Assembly (NCBI GenBank): GCA_946886545.1
Contig: CAMPIU010000054.1
Coordinates: 1-11,581, forward strand
Direction of reading: 5' to 3'
Length of the DNA stretch: 11,581 bases
From: an uncultured Flavobacteriales bacterium
GTDB lineage: Bacteria > Bacteroidota > Bacteroidia > Flavobacteriales > Crocinitomicaceae
The position numbers were made by a program, and so were the translations under genes. The notes beneath the pieces are model-generated. The model made no database searches, was not told the DNA's origin, and saw only the letters and a list, made by a program, of their open reading frames with translations. Position 1 is the stretch's first letter. The number at the start of each line of letters is the position of its first letter. Shown piece by piece: positions 1-6,614 of this stretch.

Positions 1-63
1 GGTGGACTTTCCGGGCTTTCCTGGTTTGTAACGCTTGGATACGTGTTGAAATAAAATTCCTTG

Positions 64-123
64 CTAGCGCGAGCGTCACGCTCGTGCCCTCACCAACACT
101 AGCGCGAGACTTAGGCTCGTGCC
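64..123. repeat. Pair of REP-like hairpin repeats
   Basis: Two 25-bp imperfect direct repeats lie at 64-88 and 99-123, with a 35-bp period. Both begin CTAGCGCGAG and end GCTCGTGCC; only the central loop bases differ. Each folds into a hairpin. Copy 1 (67-87) has a 9-bp stem with a TCA loop. Copy 2 (102-122) has a 7-bp stem. Both keep the same G-T wobble at the third pair. This layout (short conserved hairpin, constant tetranucleotide beside it, variable loop, paired copies in an intergenic gap) is typical of REP elements mobilised by REP-associated tyrosine transposases; no such transposase is in the window. The last base of copy 2 is also the last base of the stop codon of the gene at 123-863, so the pair may serve as its transcription end. 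Bases 1-63 show nothing I can identify. Confidence 0.65.
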
Positions 124-863
124 TACCCAACCACTCCCAAACTCATTCCGTCAGCCAGCTCGTAAAGCTTTCCGTTCTTCTCCTGTAAGAATTCAATTGC
201 CACAATACCAATTCGGAAATCTTCATTTGTCGTTACTACATCACAGGTAAAATCAGGTTCTGACATATGATTTTCCAGTGAAGCAGTATATGTCTGTGCC
301 GGATAGATTTGATATAACTGCTTGTCAAAATCCAATGAAATCATAGCGGCTTTAATTCGTACATGTGTAGCACCCTTTGGTGCATGGAAGAAGTCGTGAG
401 ATACAGCATCGGCTAAGAGAATGGAGCCTGTTGTGGTATCACAGGTGATCTGCCCGGTGTAAACCGATGTAATCGGTCTGCCCGCATAGAACGCAAATGA
501 TCGCAAGAGCTTCCGTGAATCCGGATCGTTAAATACTGTTGCAGGATTTCGCCGCCCGCGTATACTTGTGAGATCGCTTTTTCCCATGTGGATAAGTGTG
601 CCGGTCAGTCGTTGAGAAACGTTTGAATCTCCGCTTAGTCCCGTTGATGACCTGACCGCTTGCCGGATGAGTCGTCCTGCAGCAGCTGCAATGGAGAATT
701 CAGCAGCGTTTTCACGTGTTCGCGCAAACTGGGGGCTTGTAGCTACTAATTCCTTGTCCGGCCCGCCCTTCTGGCGAACAAGATAGCCGTATTGTCTGTG
801 ATGATAAAATGAAAGGCCGCCTAGTTGGCCTCTTAACCGGAGTGGTCCTGCCTGTTGTGCCAT
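123..863 (-). CDS. Conserved hypothetical protein, unknown function
   Basis: The frame encodes 246 residues with ATG at 863 and TAG at 125-123. There is no signal peptide or membrane segment, so it is probably cytoplasmic. The N-terminal third (residues 10-70) has a Gly-, Arg- and Lys-rich pattern: LRGQLGGLSFY, then a GYLVRQKGGPD block, then a TRENAAEF block followed by an Ala-rich stretch AAAAGRLIRQA. From memory this resembles a family of uncharacterised proteins common in Bacteroidota that start with a similar GxxGGLxFY...REKGG...RTREN pattern. The rest (110-246) is mixed alpha/beta in appearance with no motif I recognise. A promoter-like pair of boxes lies just upstream. Codon use and a sampled G+C near 50% look slightly richer than porZ. 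No phage or mobility genes are visible beside it. The ORF is surely coding; the function is unknown. Confidence 0.8.
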   Translation of the reverse strand: MAQQAGPLRLRGQLGGLSFYHHRQYGYLVRQKGGPDKELVATSPQFARTRENAAEFSIAAAAGRLIRQAVRSSTGLSGDSNVSQRLTGTLIHMGKSDLTSIRGRRNPATVFNDPDSRKLLRSFAFYAGRPITSVYTGQITCDTTTGSILLADAVSHDFFHAPKGATHVRIKAAMISLDFDKQLYQIYPAQTYTASLENHMSEPDFTCDVVTTNEDFRIGIVAIEFLQEKNGKLYELADGMSLGVVG

Positions 864-897
864 AATGAATAATGTTGGTTAAAGCCTAAAACGCCCA

Positions 898-927
898 AAA
901 AGATAGATTGTTACTTCACATTTGCAA
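898..927 (-). promoter_or_regulatory. Predicted promoter of the gene at 123-863
   Basis: Read on the minus strand, TTG at 927-925 is followed after 19 bases by TATCTTTT at 905-898. This matches seven of the eight positions of the Bacteroidota -7 box TAnnTTTG, with normal spacing to a -33 TTG. A start point near 892 would give a leader of roughly 30 bases before the ATG at 863. It is a pattern match only, in A+T-rich DNA. Confidence 0.45.
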
Positions 928-936
928 TTTTTTAGC

Positions 937-1003
937 AACTATATCTCTATTCAGATGCATAATTGAGGCAAGGTTAAAGCTATTATAAAGCATAGATATA
1001 GTT
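937..1003. repeat. Imperfect long inverted repeat in the intergenic gap
   Basis: AACTATATCT at 937-946 is the exact reverse complement of AGATATAGTT at 994-1003. Inside, ATGC (957-960 region) can pair with GCAT (990-993) and ATAAT with ATTAT, giving one long stem interrupted by a left bulge, an AAA bulge and an apical loop of about 18 bases. It lies between the 3' end of the gene at 1104-3161 and the promoter of the gene at 123-863. The role is unknown: it could be a transcription end, a small non-autonomous element or chance in A+T-rich DNA. I see nothing else in the 864-1103 gap. Confidence 0.35.
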
Positions 1004-1103
1004 ACGTTTGTATAATTATTTAACGATGAATGGATATATTTAACTACTAATAACTGACGGATTTAAACAAGGTAATTCTTCGGGAGAATGAAAGGATAAA
1101 ACG

Positions 1104-3161
1104 TTATTCCGGCACGCGGAATTCCTTTCCGTTTTGGCCGATCATTACCGGTCGGTTCTGCAAGTCTTCGGCCGGAACGTACCAGAATCCCGTTCTGGTC
1201 TTGAATGCATAATCTGCAATGAAGATGTAATTGGCCGATGATAGCCGGCTCCCATCAATACTGTAGATCTGCCACTCGCCATTTGGGAGCCTGATTTTGA
1301 AATACAGACCGTTGAGCGAAACGCTGATCTTGTTCACGCAGGCATCCAGCACCGCCGTTTGCGTGAATTCGCAGTCTGCACCGCCGTATCTTCTTTCACA
1401 GCTGCGTATGAAATAATAGAGCGAATCGTTTTTATAGGCACAGATCACCGGAAAGAACTCGGAGGTTTGGGACATGTAATCGTAGTTTTCCTTATTCACC
1501 TTCAGCGGAAAAAGGTAGTTGAAGACTAAGGAATCGTATGCCACCGGCAGTAAGGTTTGTGTTGTGTGAGTGATCAGTCCCGTTTTCCCTTTTTGGTAAA
1601 GCAGGAAGTAATTATTCAGCGTCGGATGCCGCACAACCGAATCATAGACCGGCGGAAGCACAACGGCTTTCTGTTCCGTTTTCCGTTGCCCGTTGAGATA
1701 GGTGGTTTCATGAAAATTGTTCAGAAAACCAATCGGACGGCTTGTTTCGCTGTTGTCCTGATAAATGTAGAGCTGATTCTCATAATGGCCCTCCATTCTA
1801 TAGTGAAACCCGGACTTTCCGGTATAAATTAGCTCTTTGGAACCCAGTAACTGGTCGTATTTATATACAAAAGACTCAGAACCCGAGTAGGTCACAATGA
1901 AAGGCATGTGTTGGTTGGGCAGCTCAACTTTTTCCCATTCCCTGTCGAAAATAGCGCGCCCTTCTCTGTTGAGAATGCCGTAACTGGTACCTGATCGATA
2001 CCGGATGAAATGATTGATCTTCCCGGACTCGAAGAAAACTTCATCGTATACAGGTGGAATGACCGTTTTTAAAATAGTTTTCGACTTCAGATCCCTGGTT
2101 GTAATGATACAGCCATGCTTCCCGCCTGAAACGGTATCGTCCATGGTGTGCTTGTGCGTATAGCCCAAATCACTGTAAAAAATGCGAGACTGCTCCAACT
2201 GGTTTTTGATTCGGTGCCGGATCTCTTTTCGGATCTCTTCCGGAGTGTGAGTTCTTGGTTTTCTCACAGCGGTTCCCGTCGAATCAGCAATAGTTCTCAG
2301 GAAATCCATCATCAGTTCGGTTGTCTGTTCCCCAAGGTCCGTATTCAGCTCATCTTCGAAAGGTAGGTAATAGTCTTTTAATTCGTTTGGTTTCAGTGCG
2401 CGCTTTTCAGTGAATGTTAGGTCGAAACTGTAGCTCGATGCCAGATTTTTCCCCGGAAATACCTGCAGCAAATCGGATTCGCCAACGTAGTAGTCGCATT
2501 GCGCAGCAGGAAGACACTCATAGTGTCCTTTTTCATCGAACGATAGAAACCCGCAAAGGCTTTTCATACCGGATTGCATCAGGATAAAGTAGCTCTGTTC
2601 GATCAGGATGCTATCGTAAGCAACTGGTGTGTAATCGGCCACGGTTAAGGGTGAATCCAGATAAAGCAGTTTGAATTTTCCGTTTTGTTTCACCCTGAAC
2701 AAACCGCTTTTTTGCACTTGTTCGATTGACTCGTAAATAAAAGGTGTCACTTCTTTTCCTTCAGCGGTGAGGAAAGCACAGCGGTCGTTCTTCCTGGCAT
2801 AGTACTTCACCTCCTGGACATATCCAAGGCGGTCGATATAATCGTATTCGCACGGGATTGTATAAGTCATTGCCTTGAACACGCCGAATTTGCCGTTTCG
2901 TTTCACAATCAGTTCCTGAAACTGGTTATAAGAGATCATTATGTCGTGACCGGAAGTATCGAGATCATCGTAGGCTGTAGTCTCATAGATCGCATCGAAC
3001 ACATCCGGAAACAACAGTTCCGCCTTTTCGTTCGTAAGAATATAATGGTTACCGATTTTCATAAAAAACGCCCGTTCCGTTTGCGCTGTCAATGGCAAAA
3101 ACAAGCCGCTTAGCAGAAAAGTGAGCAGGAAACGATTACAGGAAAGGTGAAGCTTTAACAT
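1104..3161 (-). CDS. Exported WG-repeat-like protein
   Basis: The protein has 685 residues. Residues 1-27 form a signal peptide: basic start, leucine-rich core LLTFLLSGLFLPL, and TAQ before the likely cleavage site. The mature part carries degenerate repeats of about 30-50 residues with the pattern 'xGKxGxx...P.xYDxI/V', as in WG (KWG) repeats. Examples lie near 88-110 (NGKFGVF, then CEYDYI), 159-185 (NGKFKLL, then PVAYDSI), 369-402 (PPVYDEV, then SYGILNREG) and 503-545 (PPVYDSV, then KGKTGLI, then PVAYDSL). The Trp of the classical motif is mostly replaced by Phe, Tyr or Leu. A charged stretch without repeats (about 255-350) splits the repeats into two blocks. No T9SS sorting tail is seen; the protein ends NGKEFRVPE. 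It is probably periplasmic or surface-exposed. WG-repeat proteins generally lack a defined function, and none can be assigned here. ATG at 3161 is chosen because it starts the signal peptide. Confidence 0.75.
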   Translation of the reverse strand: MLKLHLSCNRFLLTFLLSGLFLPLTAQTERAFFMKIGNHYILTNEKAELLFPDVFDAIYETTAYDDLDTSGHDIMISYNQFQELIVKRNGKFGVFKAMTYTIPCEYDYIDRLGYVQEVKYYARKNDRCAFLTAEGKEVTPFIYESIEQVQKSGLFRVKQNGKFKLLYLDSPLTVADYTPVAYDSILIEQSYFILMQSGMKSLCGFLSFDEKGHYECLPAAQCDYYVGESDLLQVFPGKNLASSYSFDLTFTEKRALKPNELKDYYLPFEDELNTDLGEQTTELMMDFLRTIADSTGTAVRKPRTHTPEEIRKEIRHRIKNQLEQSRIFYSDLGYTHKHTMDDTVSGGKHGCIITTRDLKSKTILKTVIPPVYDEVFFESGKINHFIRYRSGTSYGILNREGRAIFDREWEKVELPNQHMPFIVTYSGSESFVYKYDQLLGSKELIYTGKSGFHYRMEGHYENQLYIYQDNSETSRPIGFLNNFHETTYLNGQRKTEQKAVVLPPVYDSVVRHPTLNNYFLLYQKGKTGLITHTTQTLLPVAYDSLVFNYLFPLKVNKENYDYMSQTSEFFPVICAYKNDSLYYFIRSCERRYGGADCEFTQTAVLDACVNKISVSLNGLYFKIRLPNGEWQIYSIDGSRLSSANYIFIADYAFKTRTGFWYVPAEDLQNRPVMIGQNGKEFRVPE

Positions 3162-3182
3162 GATTTACCTGGGTTTGATTGT

Positions 3183-3190
3183 CAAAAATA
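3183..3190 (-). promoter_or_regulatory. Candidate -7 box of the WG-repeat gene
   Basis: On the minus strand, 3190-3183 reads TATTTTTG, a full match to TAnnTTTG, about 21 bases before the ATG at 3161. No convincing -33 TTG stands at the usual 17-20 base spacing, so the call rests on the single box and its position. Confidence 0.35.
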
Positions 3191-3292
3191 AGGTAAAAAC
3201 AGTATCAGAAGGGAAATAAAAATGAAAGCAAAGCCCACCGCGTTCGCTTAAGCTACAGCGGTAGCGAAACGAGAATGATGTAAAAGCAAAAA

Positions 3293-3320
3293 GCATCGCT
3301 GAAGTGATGCTTTTTCTTTT
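3293..3320 (-). terminator. Rho-independent terminator after tRNA-Arg
   Basis: A hairpin spans 3293-3310, with stem GCATCGC pairing with GTGATGC (one G-U) around a four-base loop. Read on the minus strand, it follows the 3' end of the tRNA by 12 bases and is followed by TTTTTGCTTTT. The plus strand also has T5-C-T4 after the hairpin (3311-3320), so it could work in both directions. Confidence 0.7.
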
Positions 3321-3322
3321 CG

Positions 3323-3396
3323 TGACCCCGGAGGGATTCTAACCCCCGACCGCTGGAGCCGAAATCCAGTGCTCTATACAGCTGAGCTACGGAGCC
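3323..3396 (-). tRNA. tRNA-Arg (anticodon UCG)
   Basis: The 74-base gene folds into a full cloverleaf. The acceptor is GGCTCCG with CGGGGTC (two G-U pairs). The D stem is GCTC/GAGC, the anticodon stem CTGGA/TCCAG with loop TTTCGGC, the variable loop CGGTC, and the T stem GGGGG/CCCTC. Anticodon TCG reads CGA, so it is an arginine tRNA; A20, the main arginine identity base in bacteria, is present, with discriminator A73. The CCA end is not encoded (the next bases are CG). The D loop reads AGCTGTATA and the T loop TTAGAAT, so position 19 is U and position 56 is A instead of the nearly invariant G19 and C56. The exchange keeps a Watson-Crick pair. All stems are intact, which argues against a pseudogene. 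A terminator follows. A possible -7 box, TAATTTTG, lies upstream at 3481-3474 on the minus strand. Confidence 0.93.
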
Positions 3397-3406
3397 TTGT
3401 GGCGAG

Positions 3407-3438
3407 TAACTCAAATCCCTGAAAGGGAGGTTGAGTTA
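3407..3438. repeat. Strong stem-loop between tRNA-Arg and porZ
   Basis: TAACTCAA at 3407-3414 pairs perfectly with TTGAGTTA at 3431-3438. Within it TCCCT (3416-3420) pairs with AGGGA (3424-3428) around a GAA loop, leaving only a small A/GG internal loop. It lies 10 bases upstream of the mature 5' end of the tRNA and could be in its precursor leader. On the plus strand it is followed by a short T run (3446-3450), too distant for a classical terminator. The role is unknown. Confidence 0.55.
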
Positions 3439-3515
3439 TGTAGCCTTTTTGACTGATAAATTCAATCTCACCCCAAAATTAGTTCCTTTTTTCACTTCTC
3501 TTGCGATTTTTCCAA

Positions 3516-3523
3516 TAATTTTG
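3516..3523 (+). promoter_or_regulatory. Candidate -7 box of porZ-recO
   Basis: TAATTTTG fits TAnnTTTG exactly. A start point near 3530 would leave about 27 bases before the ATG at 3557, which supports that start over the upstream TTG at 3431 or ATG at 3530. No good -33 TTG is found at normal spacing. Confidence 0.35.
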
Positions 3524-3556
3524 AAGAGTATGCGTTTATACACCAAAACAAATTTC

Positions 3557-5875
3557 ATGCGGAATCTTCTTTTAGTAGCTTTATTGGGCTTTTCTTTCCC
3601 TGTATTTTCTCAACTCGGAACAGGTGAGTGGAGAATGCATGTAGCTGCAGCACAAGCTGTTGATGTGGCTTATGGAGACGGACTCGCCATGGCTGCATTG
3701 AAAACCGGAGTAATTGAATACGATCAGGCGGCCGGTGAAACTAAGATTTACAATGACCTGAATGGCCTTTCGGATATTTTGGTATCCTGTATTTCCTATG
3801 ATTCGGGAACAAAATCTTTTTTCATCGGATACGATAACGGGAATATTGATCAGCTTTATTCGGATGGAAGCATTGTCAATATTCCGGCGGTTAAATTGGC
3901 TCAAATAACAGGGAACAAACGCATCAATAGTTTTACATCCAGAAATGGGAAGGTGTTTGCTGCTACGGGCTTTGCAATTATTGTTCTGGACCCGGTAAAG
4001 CATGAAGTAAAGGATACTTACAATCCCTTTGTATCTCCTAAGAATTATCGATCGGTTTTATTCTTGAATGATTCTATTTATGCGCTGCATAACGATGGAA
4101 TGATAAAAGCTTTTGAGAACAATCAGCTTTTGGGAAATCCCAATAACTGGACGGTGGATACGCGTGTGGATGTGCCGGCTTTGGATGTCATTTACCAGGA
4201 AGCCGCAATCTATAATAATGAGTTTTATATCCTGGCTAAAAAGGAAGCTTATGGCGGCGATTCCATTATGAAGGTTACTTCAGGTGGTTTGCAGGAGTTT
4301 ATCGGTCACCAGTTCAACATGGAAATCCTAAACTTCCAGCTTGTCAATAACAAGTTTGGGGTGAGCTTCTCGGATTCTTATATTCTTTTTAATGATGATT
4401 TGTCGATCTTTTTTGGGATTCCCCCTTATTCAAATCCTGCACCGGATATTCGCTCGGTGGACTATGATGGAACTAATTATTGGATTGCGGATTATAAGAA
4501 CGGTTTGGTACGATTTGATCCATTTGGAAACGCAAAGGTTATTTCTAAAGAAGGTCCGCCAAAAAATGATTTTTTCAGTATCAATGGAAATGAGGGTAAA
4601 ATTGTTGTAACAGGTGGTACAATTGACCGGGTCGTTTTGAGTTTCAGTCTTTCAGGAGCTTATACTATGCAAGATGAGACATGGAATTTATATGATAAAT
4701 TGAACCAGCCAAGTGTTTGGGGAAGTGGTGTTTGGGATATTGGAACTGCTGCTATTAACCCCAAAAATTTGGAGGAAGTTGCTTTCGGTGGATATTGTAC
4801 GAATGGTTTGAGTATTGCCAACGGCTCAGCGATTACCCAGGTTTATGGCGCTTCAAATTCAATCCTGGAAAATACTACGCTGGGTAATAATATGACATGT
4901 ATTACCGGTTTGGAATACGATGATGACGGGAACCTGTGGATTGTGAATGGTTTTGCTAACAAGCCTTTAAAGGTTCGGACTGCGGACGGGAGTTGGTATG
5001 CAATGTCTACAAACTCAATCGTTTCAGGATTGTATGCATCTGAATTGGCAATAGATTATAACGGCAACAAATGGGTCGGGATTTATGGTAAAGGATTGAT
5101 GGGATACAAGGACAATGGAACGATTTCAAATACTTCGGATGATATCATTAAAGTGATACAAACCGGTGCCGGATCCGGTAACCTGCCATCTGAAACTGTG
5201 ACAGCAGTAGCGGTGGATTTTGATAATGAAGTATGGATCGGTACAGATAACGGACTTGCGGTTTTGTATAACAGTGACGGAATTTTTTCTGCCGCCGGGA
5301 CAACGGATGTTTCACGAATCTTAGTAACCTATGATGGGAATGTGGAAATGCTCCTTGGAAATTCATTTATCTCGGACATTGAAATTGATGGAGGTAACAG
5401 AAAATGGATCGGAACGCAAGAGTCGGGGGTGTTTTTAGTTTCGGCTGACGGGCAGGAAGTGCTTGCAAATTTCAATAAGGACAATTCCCCGATGATTTCA
5501 AACCTGGTTTTGGATATGGAATTTAATCATCTTACGGGAGAACTATTTATCATCACCGATAACGGAATGGTTTCCTACCGTACGGACGCAACTTATGAAG
5601 ATCCGGATTACTCTTCAACCATTGTTTTTCCTAATCCTGTGAAACCTGATTTTTTCGGACCGATTACCATTCAGGGAATCAAATACGGAAGTGATGTGAG
5701 AATTACAGATGCTGCCGGAAACCTGGTGTACAAAACAACTTCAAATGGCGGAACTGCAACCTGGAACGGTAAAAGAATGACCGGTGAAGAGGTGAGTTCG
5801 GGGGTTTATTTCATTTGGACAGCTCCGGTAGAAGGAAAAGGAAAGAAAGTAGGTAAAGTAGTCGTAATCCGATGA
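3557..5875 (+). CDS. porZ: Type IX secretion system protein PorZ
   Basis: PorZ is a surface component of the T9SS attachment complex (with PorU, PorV and PorQ in Porphyromonas gingivalis), which cleaves the sorting tails of cargo and joins cargo to anionic LPS. The 772-residue protein from this ATG is close to the roughly 776 residues of P. gingivalis PorZ. Residues 1-19 are a signal peptide (MRNLLLVALLGF, cleavage after FSQ), then GEWRMH opens the mature protein. Propeller-type repeats fill about 25-685; the clearest are NLWIVNG, NKWVGIYGKGL, EVWIGTDNGL and RKWIGTQESGV, typical of two-component-regulator-propeller blades. The last 83 residues (690-772) are a C-terminal beta-sandwich starting VFPNPV, with the late block SSGVYFIW. 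The frame is open further upstream (TTG 3431, ATG 3530), but those starts would bury the signal peptide. The stop overlaps the recO start. Alternative: another propeller protein with a sorting tail; adjacency to recO, as I recall from other Bacteroidota, favours PorZ. Confidence 0.8.
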   Translation: MRNLLLVALLGFSFPVFSQLGTGEWRMHVAAAQAVDVAYGDGLAMAALKTGVIEYDQAAGETKIYNDLNGLSDILVSCISYDSGTKSFFIGYDNGNIDQLYSDGSIVNIPAVKLAQITGNKRINSFTSRNGKVFAATGFAIIVLDPVKHEVKDTYNPFVSPKNYRSVLFLNDSIYALHNDGMIKAFENNQLLGNPNNWTVDTRVDVPALDVIYQEAAIYNNEFYILAKKEAYGGDSIMKVTSGGLQEFIGHQFNMEILNFQLVNNKFGVSFSDSYILFNDDLSIFFGIPPYSNPAPDIRSVDYDGTNYWIADYKNGLVRFDPFGNAKVISKEGPPKNDFFSINGNEGKIVVTGGTIDRVVLSFSLSGAYTMQDETWNLYDKLNQPSVWGSGVWDIGTAAINPKNLEEVAFGGYCTNGLSIANGSAITQVYGASNSILENTTLGNNMTCITGLEYDDDGNLWIVNGFANKPLKVRTADGSWYAMSTNSIVSGLYASELAIDYNGNKWVGIYGKGLMGYKDNGTISNTSDDIIKVIQTGAGSGNLPSETVTAVAVDFDNEVWIGTDNGLAVLYNSDGIFSAAGTTDVSRILVTYDGNVEMLLGNSFISDIEIDGGNRKWIGTQESGVFLVSADGQEVLANFNKDNSPMISNLVLDMEFNHLTGELFIITDNGMVSYRTDATYEDPDYSSTIVFPNPVKPDFFGPITIQGIKYGSDVRITDAAGNLVYKTTSNGGTATWNGKRMTGEEVSSGVYFIWTAPVEGKGKKVGKVVVIR

Positions 5876-6579
5876 AAATCAATGATAAAGCGATTGTTTT
5901 ATCCCGCTTACCTTATTCTGAAACCAGTTTGATCGTAAATCTCTTTACATTCGAATCAGGGCTTCAAACATTTTTATTTCAGGGTGCCAAAAAGAAAAAG
6001 GGTTTGATCTTGTTCCCCATGGAATTAGTGGAAATTACCTATTACAAACGCAATGATAGTAGCTTATTGAAGCTAACGGAAATGCAGAGTCTGGAACCTT
6101 TGCATCACCTGTTGGATAATCCGTTAAAGTCGAGTATTGCCTTTTTTGTTTCTGAATTAATGATGATTTGTCTTCGGGATAATCACCAGGATAAAAGGCT
6201 CTTTCAATTTTTAAGTGAGGAAATCCATTGGCTGAATCTGAGTGAAGAACTCAGCAATTACCTGATTTGGTTTTTGGCACAGGTTAGCAAGCTGGAAGGT
6301 TTTCAGCCGGAAATCCAAAGTAATCCTCCACGTTATTTTGAATTGCAGGAGGGAAAATTCACCAACGAGCTGCCATTTTTCCCGGCATACCTGGAAGAAT
6401 CATGGCTCCATTGGCTCGCAGATAGCCTGCAATACGATAAAACGGATTTCCTATCACTCACTATTCCGAAAGAAGAACGCGTGAAACTGATTGATGCCTG
6501 GCTGGAATACTATCAGTTCCACGTAAGCGGTATGCGAAAAATGAAATCATTGGAGGTGATCCGGACAGTTTTTAGTTAG
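5872..6579 (+). CDS. recO: DNA repair protein RecO
   Basis: RecO works with RecF and RecR to load RecA on SSB-coated single-stranded DNA and anneals complementary strands. The 235 residues match the usual size of about 240. The N-terminal OB-fold region (1-80) has the family opening 'KAIVLSRLPYSETSLIVNLFT' and the following GLQTFLFQGAKKKKG, rich in Lys for DNA contact. The rest is the helical C-terminal domain. The only cysteine is in MMICLRD (about residue 99), so the four-Cys zinc site found in many RecO proteins is absent. The ATG overlaps the porZ stop in ATGA, which implies translational coupling and one transcript. The downstream hairpin at 6572-6612 probably ends it. Confidence 0.9.
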   Translation: MKINDKAIVLSRLPYSETSLIVNLFTFESGLQTFLFQGAKKKKGLILFPMELVEITYYKRNDSSLLKLTEMQSLEPLHHLLDNPLKSSIAFFVSELMMICLRDNHQDKRLFQFLSEEIHWLNLSEELSNYLIWFLAQVSKLEGFQPEIQSNPPRYFELQEGKFTNELPFFPAYLEESWLHWLADSLQYDKTDFLSLTIPKEERVKLIDAWLEYYQFHVSGMRKMKSLEVIRTVFS

Positions 6580-6612
6580 TAGGGGCGAAAAATTTTTCAC
6601 CCTACTGGCTAA
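6572..6612. terminator. Bidirectional hairpin between recO and the ABC-F gene
   Basis: The left arm (6572-6584, ending AGTAGGG) pairs over 13 positions with 6600-6612 (starting CCCTACT), with two adjacent G-U pairs. Inside, GAAAAA pairs with TTTTTC, separated by a GC/A internal loop. It fills the whole 35-base gap of two convergent genes and overlaps the recO stop. It is an imperfect version of the palindrome at 9480-9521. Confidence 0.6.
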
Positions 6613-6614
6613 TT

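Noticed and set aside
1075..1089. ATTCT-loop-AGAAT as terminator of the WG-repeat gene
   Set aside because: The stem is only five pairs and no T run follows on the minus strand.
3431..3556. N-terminal extension of porZ from TTG at 3431 or ATG at 3530
   Set aside because: It would place 42 or 9 residues before a clear signal peptide. The TTG lies inside the hairpin at 3407-3438, and the -7 box at 3516-3523 would fall inside the longer gene.
3581..4003. 140-residue minus-strand open frame inside porZ
   Set aside because: It lies wholly within a well-supported gene on the other strand, with no recognisable domain or start context.
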